In this document: positions 25,508-33,867 of the stretch, in pieces
Layout: each line of letters opens with the position of its first letter
Numbering within the stretch: position 1 is the stretch's first letter
NCBI RefSeq assembly: GCF_013408425.1
Contig: NZ_JACBYV010000001.1
Coordinates: forward strand, 3,100,001 to 3,164,000
Origin: Pseudomonas flavescens
GTDB taxonomy: Bacteria > Pseudomonadota > Gammaproteobacteria > Pseudomonadales > Pseudomonadaceae
Length of the DNA stretch: 64,000 nucleotides
Reading direction: 5' to 3'
Program-made: the position numbers and the translations under genes
Notes under the pieces: generated by a model
Database searches by the model: none
What the model was told of the DNA's origin: nothing
Seen by the model: only the letters and a program-made list of their open reading frames with translations

Positions 25508-28264
25508 ATGACCGATTCCAAGTACTTCGACAGTCTTCGTACCTTAGAGGCAGAGGATGGAAGAGCCCTGTCCTACCACTCATTGGATGCGTTGGAGTCT
25601 GCAGGCTATCCTGCGATTTCTCGGCTCCCGGTCGTCATTCGAATTCTTCTGGAATCAGTGCTGCGTAATTGCGACGGCAGCAAAGTTCTGACGAGCCATG
25701 TTCAAGATCTCGCTAGCTGGCGGCCCAATGCCAAGCGCGAGCGAGAGATCCCTTTTGTGGTAGGACGTGTGCTGCTGCAAGATTTTACCGGCATTCCCCT
25801 GCTGACGGATCTGGCCGCCATGCGCAGTCAGGCTAGCAAGCGAGGTGCCGATCCGAAATTGATCGAGCCGCTAGTGCCCGTGCACATGGTGGTTGATCAC
25901 TCCGTTCAGACTGAATTCTCCAATGAGCCTAACGCCCTGCGTAAGAACATGGAGATTGAGTTCCAGCGCAATCGTGAACGCTACGAGTTGATGAAGTGGG
26001 GAATGCAAGCCTTCGATACATTCAAGGTGATCCCGCCGGGAATCGGGATCTGCCATCAGATCAATCTCGAGTACTTGGCACAGGGCGTTATCGAGAAGGA
26101 CGGTGTGGTTTATCCAGATACCCTGGTCGGGACTGATAGCCACACAACCATGATCAACGGAATCGGGGTCCTCGGTTGGGGGGTAGGCGGCATCGAGGCA
26201 GAAGCTGGCATGTTGGGCCAGCCGGTTTATATGCTGATGCCCGACGTCGTGGGGGTAGACTTGACGGGAGAGCTGCGCCCAGGAGTTACGGCTACTGATG
26301 CCGTCCTGCAGATAACTCAAACACTCCGGGCTGCTAAGGTCGTTGGCAAATTGGTGGAGTTCTTCGGCGAGGGGGCGAGGTCGCTTAGTGCGACCGACCG
26401 CGCAACAATCGCCAATATGGCACCTGAGTACGGTGCTACCACCGGCTTCTTTCCGGTCGATGAGAAGACTCTTGATTACTACGCCCACACTGGTCGCAGT
26501 GACGATCAGGTCAAGCTCATACGCCGGTACTTCACTGCTCAGGGACTGTTCGGGTTGCCTGCAAGCGGAAGCATCGATTATTCCCAGGTGATCACGATCG
26601 ATCTCGACCAGATTGTTCCTTGTGTTTCCGGCCCCAAGCGTCCTCAGGATAGGGTGGATCTTGCCGCCCTCGGCTGCCGTTTTGACGAGGTCATGCTGCA
26701 GGATGCCAAGAGCGGTGGATATGCCAAGAATGAAGAGCAACTGGAGCAGCGTTTTCCGGTAAGCACCCGCTCGGTCGATGGCAGTAAGGCCGACTACGAG
26801 GTTGGCCACGGCGATGTGCTGGTCGCGGCAATCACGTCCTGTACGAATACCTCCAACCCGGAGCTGCTTATCGCGGCAGGATTATTAGCTCGTAATGCGC
26901 TGCGGCACGGCTTGCGAGCCAAGCCGTGGGTGAAGACGCTTTTTACCCCGGGCTCACGCGTAGTCTCCGCCTATCTGCAAGATGCTGGACTGATCGCCCC
27001 GTTGAACGAGTTGGGTTTTGGAATCGCTGCCTACGGTTGCGGTGCATGCGTCGGCAACATCGGTCCACTGGAGCCGGCGTTGGAGAAGGTGGTCGTTGGC
27101 GAAGATCTGGTTTGCAGTGCGGTGCTATCCGGAAACCGGAATTTCGAAGCTCGTATCCACGCCAATCTACGTGCAAATTTCCTAGCCAGCCCACCGCTTG
27201 TGGTGGCGTTCGCGTTGGCGGGAAGCACTCGTGTGGATCTCACCAGGGTTCCGTTGGGCCACGGTAAAGATGGCGAGCCAGTAATGCTCGCAGACGTCTG
27301 GCCGAGCAACGACGAGATAAAGGCGCTCAGCGTAAAAGCAGGCAACCCCAAGCTGTATCAGGAGTGGTACGCCGACCTCACGCGCGATCACGATCTGTGG
27401 AACGGCATCACGAGCGCGACTGGAAATGTGTATGACTGGCCTGCTTCTACCTACGCGGCAGAACCGGACTTCTTCGATACGAGTATCGCTGCCAAGCCGA
27501 TCAAGAATGCTCGCGCGCTGGCGATCCTTGGCGACTCTATCACCACCGACCACATAAGCCCTGCAGGCTCGATCTCCGCAGGTTCAAGCGCAGGACGCTG
27601 GCTCATGGAGCATGGTGTTGATCAGAAAGACTTCAACACCTATGGCGCTCGACGCGGCCACTTTGAAGTCATGGTCAGAGGGACTTTTGCCAACGTCCGT
27701 CTGAAGAATCAGATGTTGCCGTTGAAAGCTGATGGCTCGGCTGACGAGGGGCCCTATACGCTGCTGCAGCCCACTGGTGAGCGCGTAGGCCTGTTCGAGG
27801 CATCTCGCCATTACCTGGAAAAAGAGACGCCTGTTCTAATTTTTGCGGGTGATGAGTACGGCACTGGGTCGAGCCGTGATTGGGCTGCCAAAGGCACGCG
27901 CCTACTTGGCGTCCGGGCCGTGATAGCCAAAAGTTTTGAGCGTATTCACCGCAACAATTTGGCAGGGCTGGGTGTGCTGCCGCTGCAGTTTAAGAATGGT
28001 CACGACGCGCAAGCACTTGGTCTCGACGGCTCGGAGCATTTTGATCTACTCGGAATCGATGATGGCGTCGAACCTGGGCAGGACGTCGTGCTGAGCATCA
28101 CACGTAAGGACGGCACCAAAGAAGAGGTCGTACTTCTTGCTCGAATCGATACTGCGATCGAAGCCACCTACTTCCAAAACGGTGGGATTCTGCCCTACGT
28201 CCTTGATAGCCTGCTCGCGCCGGCCAGCAAGGTTGCAAATAGCCAGCGCAAAGTCATGTCGTAA
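25508..28264 (+). CDS. Aconitase (AcnA-type aconitate hydratase)
   Basis: A 918-residue [4Fe-4S] hydro-lyase that interconverts citrate, cis-aconitate and isocitrate. The start at 25508 (MTDSKYFDSLRTL) is preferred over 25499 by spacing to GAGA. Motifs in order: VPVHMVVDHSVQTEF, DTLVGTDSHTTMINGIGVLG, the cluster ligand Cys in AITSCTNTSNP near 440, the second and third in AAYGCGACVGNIGPLE near 505, and the swivel-domain active-site segment GDEYGTGSSRDWAAKG near 780. The usual AcnA/AcnD sequence at the second site is GCTTCIGNSGPL, so GCGACVGNI is a variant near the active site. The setting (PrpF, PBP-fold protein, CitMHS carrier) implies a dedicated catabolic aconitase. Confidence 0.9.
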   Translation: MTDSKYFDSLRTLEAEDGRALSYHSLDALESAGYPAISRLPVVIRILLESVLRNCDGSKVLTSHVQDLASWRPNAKREREIPFVVGRVLLQDFTGIPLLTDLAAMRSQASKRGADPKLIEPLVPVHMVVDHSVQTEFSNEPNALRKNMEIEFQRNRERYELMKWGMQAFDTFKVIPPGIGICHQINLEYLAQGVIEKDGVVYPDTLVGTDSHTTMINGIGVLGWGVGGIEAEAGMLGQPVYMLMPDVVGVDLTGELRPGVTATDAVLQITQTLRAAKVVGKLVEFFGEGARSLSATDRATIANMAPEYGATTGFFPVDEKTLDYYAHTGRSDDQVKLIRRYFTAQGLFGLPASGSIDYSQVITIDLDQIVPCVSGPKRPQDRVDLAALGCRFDEVMLQDAKSGGYAKNEEQLEQRFPVSTRSVDGSKADYEVGHGDVLVAAITSCTNTSNPELLIAAGLLARNALRHGLRAKPWVKTLFTPGSRVVSAYLQDAGLIAPLNELGFGIAAYGCGACVGNIGPLEPALEKVVVGEDLVCSAVLSGNRNFEARIHANLRANFLASPPLVVAFALAGSTRVDLTRVPLGHGKDGEPVMLADVWPSNDEIKALSVKAGNPKLYQEWYADLTRDHDLWNGITSATGNVYDWPASTYAAEPDFFDTSIAAKPIKNARALAILGDSITTDHISPAGSISAGSSAGRWLMEHGVDQKDFNTYGARRGHFEVMVRGTFANVRLKNQMLPLKADGSADEGPYTLLQPTGERVGLFEASRHYLEKETPVLIFAGDEYGTGSSRDWAAKGTRLLGVRAVIAKSFERIHRNNLAGLGVLPLQFKNGHDAQALGLDGSEHFDLLGIDDGVEPGQDVVLSITRKDGTKEEVVLLARIDTAIEATYFQNGGILPYVLDSLLAPASKVANSQRKVMS

Positions 28265-28297
28265 GAGCCTTGCGTCACTGACCTCACGATCATTTAC

Positions 28298-28321
28298 AGC
28301 CCATCACTTGATGGGCTTTTG
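28298..28321 (+). terminator. Stem-loop between aconitase and the PBP-fold gene
   Basis: AGCCCATCA (28298-28306) pairs with TGATGGGCT (28309-28317) and is followed by TTTTG. This is a compact intrinsic terminator 34 bases after the aconitase stop and 21 bases before the next gene. It would lower expression of the downstream gene unless read-through or a local promoter operates. Confidence 0.65.
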
Positions 28322-28341
28322 TCGAAGAACGGGACGATGAC

Positions 28342-29067
28342 ATGAATGAGTTACTGCATATCGTGAAAGGCGAGCTTGCTCCAGAAGGAGTACTGCGAGC
28401 AGCGATCAACTTTGGAAATCCGGTCTTGGCGCAACCCGGGCACGACGGTTCGCCACATGGCGTATCCGTTTCTCTTGCCAAAGAGCTGGCGAGCGAACTG
28501 CAGGTTGAGCTTGAGCTGATTTCTTTCGACGCCGCGGGAAAGGTCTTTGCGGCGATGCAAGATGGCGTATGGTCAATTGCGTTTCTTGCAATAGAACCCG
28601 TTCGAGCGGAGCAAATCGATTTCAGCGAGCCCTACGTAATCATTGAAGGCACTTACCTGGTCAAGGATGACTCGCCCTACACTCATTGTGATCACTTGGA
28701 TAATGATGGAATCAGGATTGCCGTGGGGCAAGGGGCTGCCTATGACTTGTACCTAAGTCGAACACTGCAGAAGGCGACACTAGAAAGAGCATCAACCTCC
28801 TCGGGGGCAGTTGATCTGTTCATTTCTGATGCCCTTGATGCGGCAGCGGGGGTACGGCAGCCCCTTGAGCTGTTCGCAGCCAGCAATACGGGTTACCGGG
28901 TTCTGGAAGGCGGATTCACGGCGATTCGTCAGGCGATGGCGGTGCCTAAGCAGCATAAGCAAGCCGCAGCCTATATCCAGACATTTTTGAGCAAGCGGCT
29001 TGAAAGCGGTTTTATACGGGGTGCCTTACTCGCAACCGGCCAGACCGATGTAAGCGCGCCGAGGTGA
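28342..29067 (+). CDS. Cytosolic PBP-fold (SBP family 3-like) protein, candidate aconitate isomerase
   Basis: A 241-residue protein with the periplasmic-binding-protein type II fold: LRAAINFGNPVLAQ, PHGVSVSLAKELASELQVEL, IAFLAIEPVRAEQIDFSEPY and FTAIRQAMAVPKQHKQAAAY. It has no signal peptide, and there is no ABC permease or ATPase gene for it here, so it is unlikely to be a transport component. The aconitate isomerase described from Pseudomonas sp. WU-0701 (about 262 residues) belongs, as I recall, to this fold. The position after an aconitase supports conversion of trans- to cis-aconitate. Cyclohexadienyl-dehydratase-like activity is an alternative for this fold. Confidence 0.6.
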   Translation: MNELLHIVKGELAPEGVLRAAINFGNPVLAQPGHDGSPHGVSVSLAKELASELQVELELISFDAAGKVFAAMQDGVWSIAFLAIEPVRAEQIDFSEPYVIIEGTYLVKDDSPYTHCDHLDNDGIRIAVGQGAAYDLYLSRTLQKATLERASTSSGAVDLFISDALDAAAGVRQPLELFAASNTGYRVLEGGFTAIRQAMAVPKQHKQAAAYIQTFLSKRLESGFIRGALLATGQTDVSAPR

Positions 29068-29216
29068 GTGAAAGCTATCCTGTCGACATTGCTACGCCTA
29101 GTGACCTCTAGCCAGTATTTATAGCGCCTGCTCTATAAGGCGAGCAGTTAGTCGAGCGAGGCCTTCCAATATGCATGCGGCTCGTCAGAGATCTTGGCCA
29201 ACGTCGAAGCCGCGCA

Positions 29217-30152
29217 TCACTTGCTAGATAACGTTGTAGCCTTGCTCTCGGATCGTGGATACACCCGCGCAAACAGCCCCGACTTTGCCTTGCACCTTCT
29301 TGCCCCGTCTAGATGCGCGTGCATTCGCTCCGCTGCCGCTTCAAGATCGCCTCGCTCGACACAATCCAGAATTTCAAGGTGCTCTAAAACTTGGCCATGC
29401 CAATGCTTGCGAGAGAGATTCAGGCGGGATTCCACAATCGCACGTAACGCATTGATCCGTCTAAGGGACTGCAAGGCAAACCTGTTGCCGGAAAGCTTCG
29501 CAAGCGTTTCATGGAACATTGAATTGGCTTCGAAAATCTCCCACGGAGTCATGCTCAAGTATCCGCCGTCGGCAATGTACTGCTGCTGATCTCTGCAAGC
29601 TTTCAGCTCACAAGGATCGGCAGTAAACGTCGAGCTGCGCAGCCCTGCCGTTTCAATGGACAGGCGATAAAAGTAGCTCTCCTCATAGGCCGCCAGTGAG
29701 TCGATTATTGGCAGGATGCTCCAGCCCTGCCCTTTTCGTAACACTGCCCAACCTTCCTTTTGCATGCGAAACAATGCGGCTCTGAGGCTGCTGCGGGATT
29801 CGTTGAGCTCTCGCATCAAGGCAATCTCGGTAACGTGTTCAGGGAGCTGTTGGTCAAGCTTTAGCGCTACCAGCCTCTGGTAAACCGAATCTTCGTCCTT
29901 TGCAGAAAATTCCAGGATGAGTTCCTGCAGTGCTTCTGCAGCGCGTGCCAGGAAAAAACCACGATTGTGTTCATGCCTCAGAATTCCACACTCAGCCAGA
30001 TGTACCAACGCGGCCTTAACAGGCGTTCGGGAGACATTGAGCAGCCTTGAAAGGTGCAGTTCCACCAAGTGGTGGCCGGCAGGTAGGCGGCGGGAACGCA
30101 CGTAATCCAGTATTTCGCGAGCTATGCGTTTCTGCAGCTGGGTTAGCGTCAT
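29217..30152 (-). CDS. GntR-family regulator with two winged helices and an FCD domain
   Basis: A 311-residue paralogue of the regulator at 24076. The first winged helix has QKRIAREILDYVRSRRLPAG and VELHLSRLLNVSRTPVKAAL. A second unit around 95-160 has LDQQLPEHVTEIALMRELNE and SSLRAALFRMQKEGWAVLRK. The FCD part has YRLSIETAGL, NSMFHETLAKLSGNRFALQS and LEILDCVERGDLEAA. It is divergent from the CitMHS carrier gene across a 431-base gap holding an ACGCAATTGCGT palindrome. Control of the carrier by this protein is likely. Confidence 0.85.
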   Translation of the reverse strand: MTLTQLQKRIAREILDYVRSRRLPAGHHLVELHLSRLLNVSRTPVKAALVHLAECGILRHEHNRGFFLARAAEALQELILEFSAKDEDSVYQRLVALKLDQQLPEHVTEIALMRELNESRSSLRAALFRMQKEGWAVLRKGQGWSILPIIDSLAAYEESYFYRLSIETAGLRSSTFTADPCELKACRDQQQYIADGGYLSMTPWEIFEANSMFHETLAKLSGNRFALQSLRRINALRAIVESRLNLSRKHWHGQVLEHLEILDCVERGDLEAAAERMHAHLDGARRCKAKSGLFARVYPRSESKATTLSSK

Positions 30153-30583
30153 TCAGCTGAACCTGAAGGTTGGGATTTAGTTGGCTTATGCATCGGCGAT
30201 ACCGTGGAAACTCTTCAGTGGGCTAGCCATCAGCACGTTCTGAACTTGCTGGCTGTCTCCTTGCGGCATCTGCGGCAAGGAATCAGGTGATGAAAATCAT
30301 TTTACGCAATTGCGTTTTATGGTCAACAAGCTCAGTATCGTAGCCTCATAAGTCGAAATCAGTGCGCTTTTAGATGCTAATAAGCAAAACTGAGACGAAA
30401 AGCGTCCAATAAAGATAAAAATGAGGCTTGAAATGATGAGTACCAATCCCTCCAGTAAGACCCCGCGAGTTGCACAAGAGCCGCGCCGGCCAACCCTCCC
30501 ACATTAATCACTGTGCCTACTTTGAGGTGGCGTACCCCTACGCCGCCAAAATGCCGCTGTGGCGTGAATAGAGGAGTAATGCT
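30153..30583. other. Intergenic region between gntR and the CitMHS carrier
   Basis: About 430 bases hold operator C (30304-30315) and probably both divergent promoters. A 23-codon frame at about 30434-30508 (MMSTNPSSKTPRVAQEP...) could be a leader peptide, but no ribosome binding site is convincing. Confidence 0.45.
30304..30315. promoter_or_regulatory. Predicted GntR operator C (gntR2 / CitMHS intergenic)
   Basis: ACGCAATTGCGT is a perfect 12-base palindrome flanked by TTTT and TTTA. It is built from the same ATTGCG half-site as operators A and B, but the half-sites face outwards here and overlap at the centre. Confidence 0.5.
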
Positions 30584-31903
30584 GTGTTGACGGTTCTCGG
30601 TTTCTCCATGGTTACCTGCTTCATGTATCTGATCATGACCAAGCGCATGACTGCGCTGATTGCGCTGATGCTGATTCCAATTGTCTTCGCAGTGATCGGT
30701 GGGTTCTATAACGGGCTCGGAGGCATGATGCTGGATGGCATCAAGACACTCGCCCCGACTGGTGTGATGTTGACTTTCTCGATCCTCTATTTCGGGATCA
30801 TGATCGATGCTGGTCTCTTTGATCCGTTGGTTCGCTTCATCTTGCGTTTGGTTAAAGGAGATCCCTTGCGGGTGAGTGTGGGCACTGCTGTGCTCACACT
30901 ACTGGTGTCACTGGACGGGGACAGCTCAACCACGTACATGATTGCCATTGCTGCGTTCCTGCCGCTTTATCAGAAGCTGGGGATGAGCGTTCTAGGGCTT
31001 ACGTGCATCGTCAATATCGCAAGCGGCATCATGAATATTTCGCCGTGGGGTGGGCCGACTGCGCGAGCGGCAGCTGCGCTGCATGTGGATGCGATGGATA
31101 TCTTTCTACCGATGCTGCCGGCCATGGGACTGGCGTGTTTAACGCTTATATTTACCGCGTTCCTTATAGGTCAGCGCGAGCGCAAGCGGCTTGGCGTCAT
31201 TGATGTTACGGGCTTTGGTGAAAACCTGGCTCTGGGTAATGGGAATGCTGAGGAGTGTGAAGCTGCACGGCGCCCACGCATGTTTTGGCCAAACCTTATT
31301 CTTACCACAGCTCTGCTTGTCTGCCTTGTTGTCGGACTGATGCCGCTTCAGGTTCTATTCATGGTCGCCTTTGGCATCGGCTTGATGCTCAATTACCCGC
31401 GAATTGAGGAGCAGAAGGAGCGAATTGGTAGCCACGCTTCAAATGTACTTGCAGTTACATGCGTGATTTTCGCTGCCGGTATTTTCACCGGGATCCTGCA
31501 AGGAACCGGAATGGTAGACGCGATGGCCAACAGCTTACTGGTTGTTATTCCTGAAAGCTTCGGCCCTTACTTAGGGGTATTCACAGCTCTTGTCAGCCTG
31601 CCATTCACATTCTTCATGTCCAATGACGCGTTCTACTTTGGAATTTTGCCCGTCCTCGCACAGACTGCTGCAAATTACGGCTTCACCACTGTTGAGATCG
31701 CAAGGGCATCGGTGGTTGGTCAGCCGGTACATCTTTTGAGTCCACTGGTGCCGTCACTATATCTCCTGGTCGCACTGGCCAAAGTAGATCTGGGTGACCA
31801 TCAGCGCTTCACTCTCAAATGGGCGATTCTTGCGTGTATGGCGCTACTTGTTGGCGCTCTGCTGACTGGCGCATTCCCGCTTTACTCGACCGTCACCCCA
31901 TAA
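30584..31903 (+). CDS. CitMHS-family citrate/tricarboxylate:cation symporter
   Basis: A 439-residue inner-membrane carrier with about 12 hydrophobic segments. It starts at GTG with GAGGAG eight bases upstream. The CitMHS signatures are FSILYFGIMIDAGLFDPLVR, SLDGDSSTTYMIAIAAFLPL, NISPWGGPTARAAAAL and the C-terminal FFMSNDAFYFGILPVL. CitM and CitH of Bacillus take up citrate with Mg2+ or Ca2+. In this setting, next to aconitase and isomerases, a citrate or trans-aconitate importer is likely. The divergent GntR regulator and an operator-like palindrome lie upstream. Confidence 0.88.
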   Translation: MLTVLGFSMVTCFMYLIMTKRMTALIALMLIPIVFAVIGGFYNGLGGMMLDGIKTLAPTGVMLTFSILYFGIMIDAGLFDPLVRFILRLVKGDPLRVSVGTAVLTLLVSLDGDSSTTYMIAIAAFLPLYQKLGMSVLGLTCIVNIASGIMNISPWGGPTARAAAALHVDAMDIFLPMLPAMGLACLTLIFTAFLIGQRERKRLGVIDVTGFGENLALGNGNAEECEAARRPRMFWPNLILTTALLVCLVVGLMPLQVLFMVAFGIGLMLNYPRIEEQKERIGSHASNVLAVTCVIFAAGIFTGILQGTGMVDAMANSLLVVIPESFGPYLGVFTALVSLPFTFFMSNDAFYFGILPVLAQTAANYGFTTVEIARASVVGQPVHLLSPLVPSLYLLVALAKVDLGDHQRFTLKWAILACMALLVGALLTGAFPLYSTVTP

Positions 31904-31995
31904 GAATCTAGAGCGTGCTGTTCTGGCCAGGGATTGGCCGGAACAGCAATTCTCTACCGCTTATTACTGAGCAGTCTCTTTCAGCGACAGGCCGG

Positions 31996-32140
31996 TATAT
32001 ATCGGGCCAAGCTCATTCTCGAAGCAGGTCATTCCATCGCGAGCGCAGCCGAAAAACGGGATACGGCATCAATATCGCGCTCAGGCAGCGACGGGTGTAT
32101 CGCCCGGACAATGGCGTCACGACCCTCGAAATTCTGGCCG
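31996..32140 (+). pseudogene. Decayed duplicate of the AraC gene 3' end
   Basis: The plus strand repeats 16250-16400 (the end of the AraC gene) with substitutions and small deletions. Shared stretches include ATCGGGCCAAGCTCATTCT, CATTCCATCGCG and CGCCCGGACAATGGCG. Translation gives IYRAKLILEAGHSIASAAEK before the frame breaks. It is in the same orientation as the source gene, 15.7 kb away. No HTH remains intact, so it is non-functional. Confidence 0.8.
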
Positions 32141-32321
32141 CAATGATCAGAAACCAGGTCGGTTTGAGGGGGTGGTTTAAATCTGTCGTGAAGTCGAACG
32201 TCAGATGTTGGGTTACGCCCAGGCCCCGGGTCGTCAAAACGATCGGGGCGCGAGGAGATATGCTTCAAGAGCGACCACGGGAAAGCCGAGCATGGCCGCT
32301 CTGTATCCGAGCTCTAGCCGA
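32141..32321. other. No recognisable gene
   Basis: Sequence between the AraC fragment and the binding-protein gene on the opposite strand. I see no coding signal here. Confidence 0.5.
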
Positions 32322-33176
32322 CTATTTTAGCCATTCAGCCACTCTTTCCGGGTTCTTGGCGATCCAATCCCTTGCGGCAACCTCTGGCTTGGCGCCCTCG
32401 TTAATGGCGAGCATCACTGCGCCAACCTCATCGGAAGTCCAGGTGAATCGTTTCAAGAGCGCCACTACCTCAGGAGCCTTCTCATTCACGGTAGGATTGA
32501 TGACGGTATCAACGCGTTCAGCATCTCCGAAGACTTTCTTTGGATCATCTAGAAAGTGCAGCTTCCACTTTGCAAACATCCAGTGGGGAACCCATCCCGT
32601 CACCACGATTGGCTTTTCTGCGCGAATGGCTCTGGATAGCGCGATAGTCATAGCCGGACCTGAGCTCGGCATCACTCTGTAATCGAGCTCGTATTGCTTC
32701 AACGCATCTTCAGTCCGACGCATGATGCCCGCGCCAGCGTCGATTCCGGTTATTTGCCCGTTGAGCTCGGACTTGATGCCGTTGAGATCCTCGATGCTTT
32801 TGGCATCCATGTAGTCTGGTACCACCAAGCCTATCCGGGCACCTTCGTAATTGGTGCCAAGAATCTCAACCTTGTCTTTGAATTTCTCGTAGTAGTCGCC
32901 ATGGGTCGCCGGTAGCCAGGCAGAAAGAAGCACATCCAGATCCCCTCTGGCTACGCCCTGCCACATTATGGCCGGCTCTGCCGGCTGCAGTTTTACCGGA
33001 TAGCCAAGCTTTTCGTGGATGATCTGGGTCACGACATGGGTCGTGGCCACGCTGTCATCCCAACCGTTGACGAAACCAAATGAAAGTTCAGGTTTTTCGG
33101 CTACTGCATTGGCAGCCATACCTAGACTCAATGTGGCCGCGCCGAGGCCAGTGATGATGTCCTTCAAAGAGAGCAT
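32322..33176 (-). CDS. Orphan glycine-betaine-type ABC substrate-binding protein (OpuAC/ProX-like)
   Basis: A 284-residue exported binding protein. A signal peptide (ATLSLGMAANAVAEKP) is followed by the OpuAC domain: FGFVNGWDDSVATTHVVTQI, IMWQGVARGDLDVLLSAWLP, GIDAGAGIMRRTEDALKQY and VVTGWVPHWMFAKWKLHFLD. The Trp residues in WDD, AWLP and WVPHW likely form the aromatic box that holds quaternary amines. No permease or ATPase gene is adjacent. It could work with the ProWV-type system 8 kb away or feed another transporter. Confidence 0.85.
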   Translation of the reverse strand: MLSLKDIITGLGAATLSLGMAANAVAEKPELSFGFVNGWDDSVATTHVVTQIIHEKLGYPVKLQPAEPAIMWQGVARGDLDVLLSAWLPATHGDYYEKFKDKVEILGTNYEGARIGLVVPDYMDAKSIEDLNGIKSELNGQITGIDAGAGIMRRTEDALKQYELDYRVMPSSGPAMTIALSRAIRAEKPIVVTGWVPHWMFAKWKLHFLDDPKKVFGDAERVDTVINPTVNEKAPEVVALLKRFTWTSDEVGAVMLAINEGAKPEVAARDWIAKNPERVAEWLK

Positions 33177-33867
33177 GTGGGAAGTTTCCTTATGATTATT
33201 GTTGGCGATGATTACTCGCGGTAGTGGTACTGCTTGATAGTCGGGCTAACGATACCGAGATGTCGCTAGCCAGATTTTGAGGGTCAAATGGGCGATCTCG
33301 TTCAAGTGAGATGCGGTATCCGCCATCACGATCAACCCGGGTTCGGTTAGCGTCCTAACCAGAAATGCGGTGTAGCCGAGCGTGTGGCGAGAGCACTGAT
33401 ACGAGCGGAAGAATCGTGCCCAGCCGCGGCACCGGCCGACATAGCGACAGGGAACCCCAACACAAGGTGATGCTGAACTGCGTACCAGTTTGCCGGGAGA
33501 CCTGTTCGACGAGCCGATTCGCGAAAAAGGCGCCACCTGATGGCCTGCAGATACAGGCCCTCGCAAATATAGTGCAGCCTCAGTGTCGCAATGAGGCCAT
33601 TGGAAGTCGGATCTCGTTGGTCGTGAAAATCTCTAGTGGGCACATGATCGGGCAAGCGAGATCAAGAGCATCTAGCCTAACGCTCGCATTTGCCGGAATA
33701 CCTTGGCTCATCTCTAGAGATGCGTACCTCAATCGTTACTAAGTAGTGGGTGACGTGGCATCGGCAAAGCAACCAGCAATAGAGTCTCGTATGAACTGAA
33801 ATAGTTCGACAGCGGCGCCCCGCATGTATCTTTAGCCGGGGGAGAGTTTTACTTTGGAGGAGCCAGC
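33177..33867. other. Intergenic stretch, nothing recognised
   Basis: About 690 bases between the divergent binding-protein gene and azlC. The frames on both strands are short and lack family motifs or ribosome binding sites. Promoters for both flanking genes are expected near its ends. Confidence 0.5.

Noticed and set aside
22757..28264. Methylcitrate cycle (propionate use) from PrpF plus aconitase
   Set aside because: prpB, prpC, prpD and a canonical acnD are absent and a CitMHS carrier is present, so propionate catabolism is not the best reading, although not excluded.
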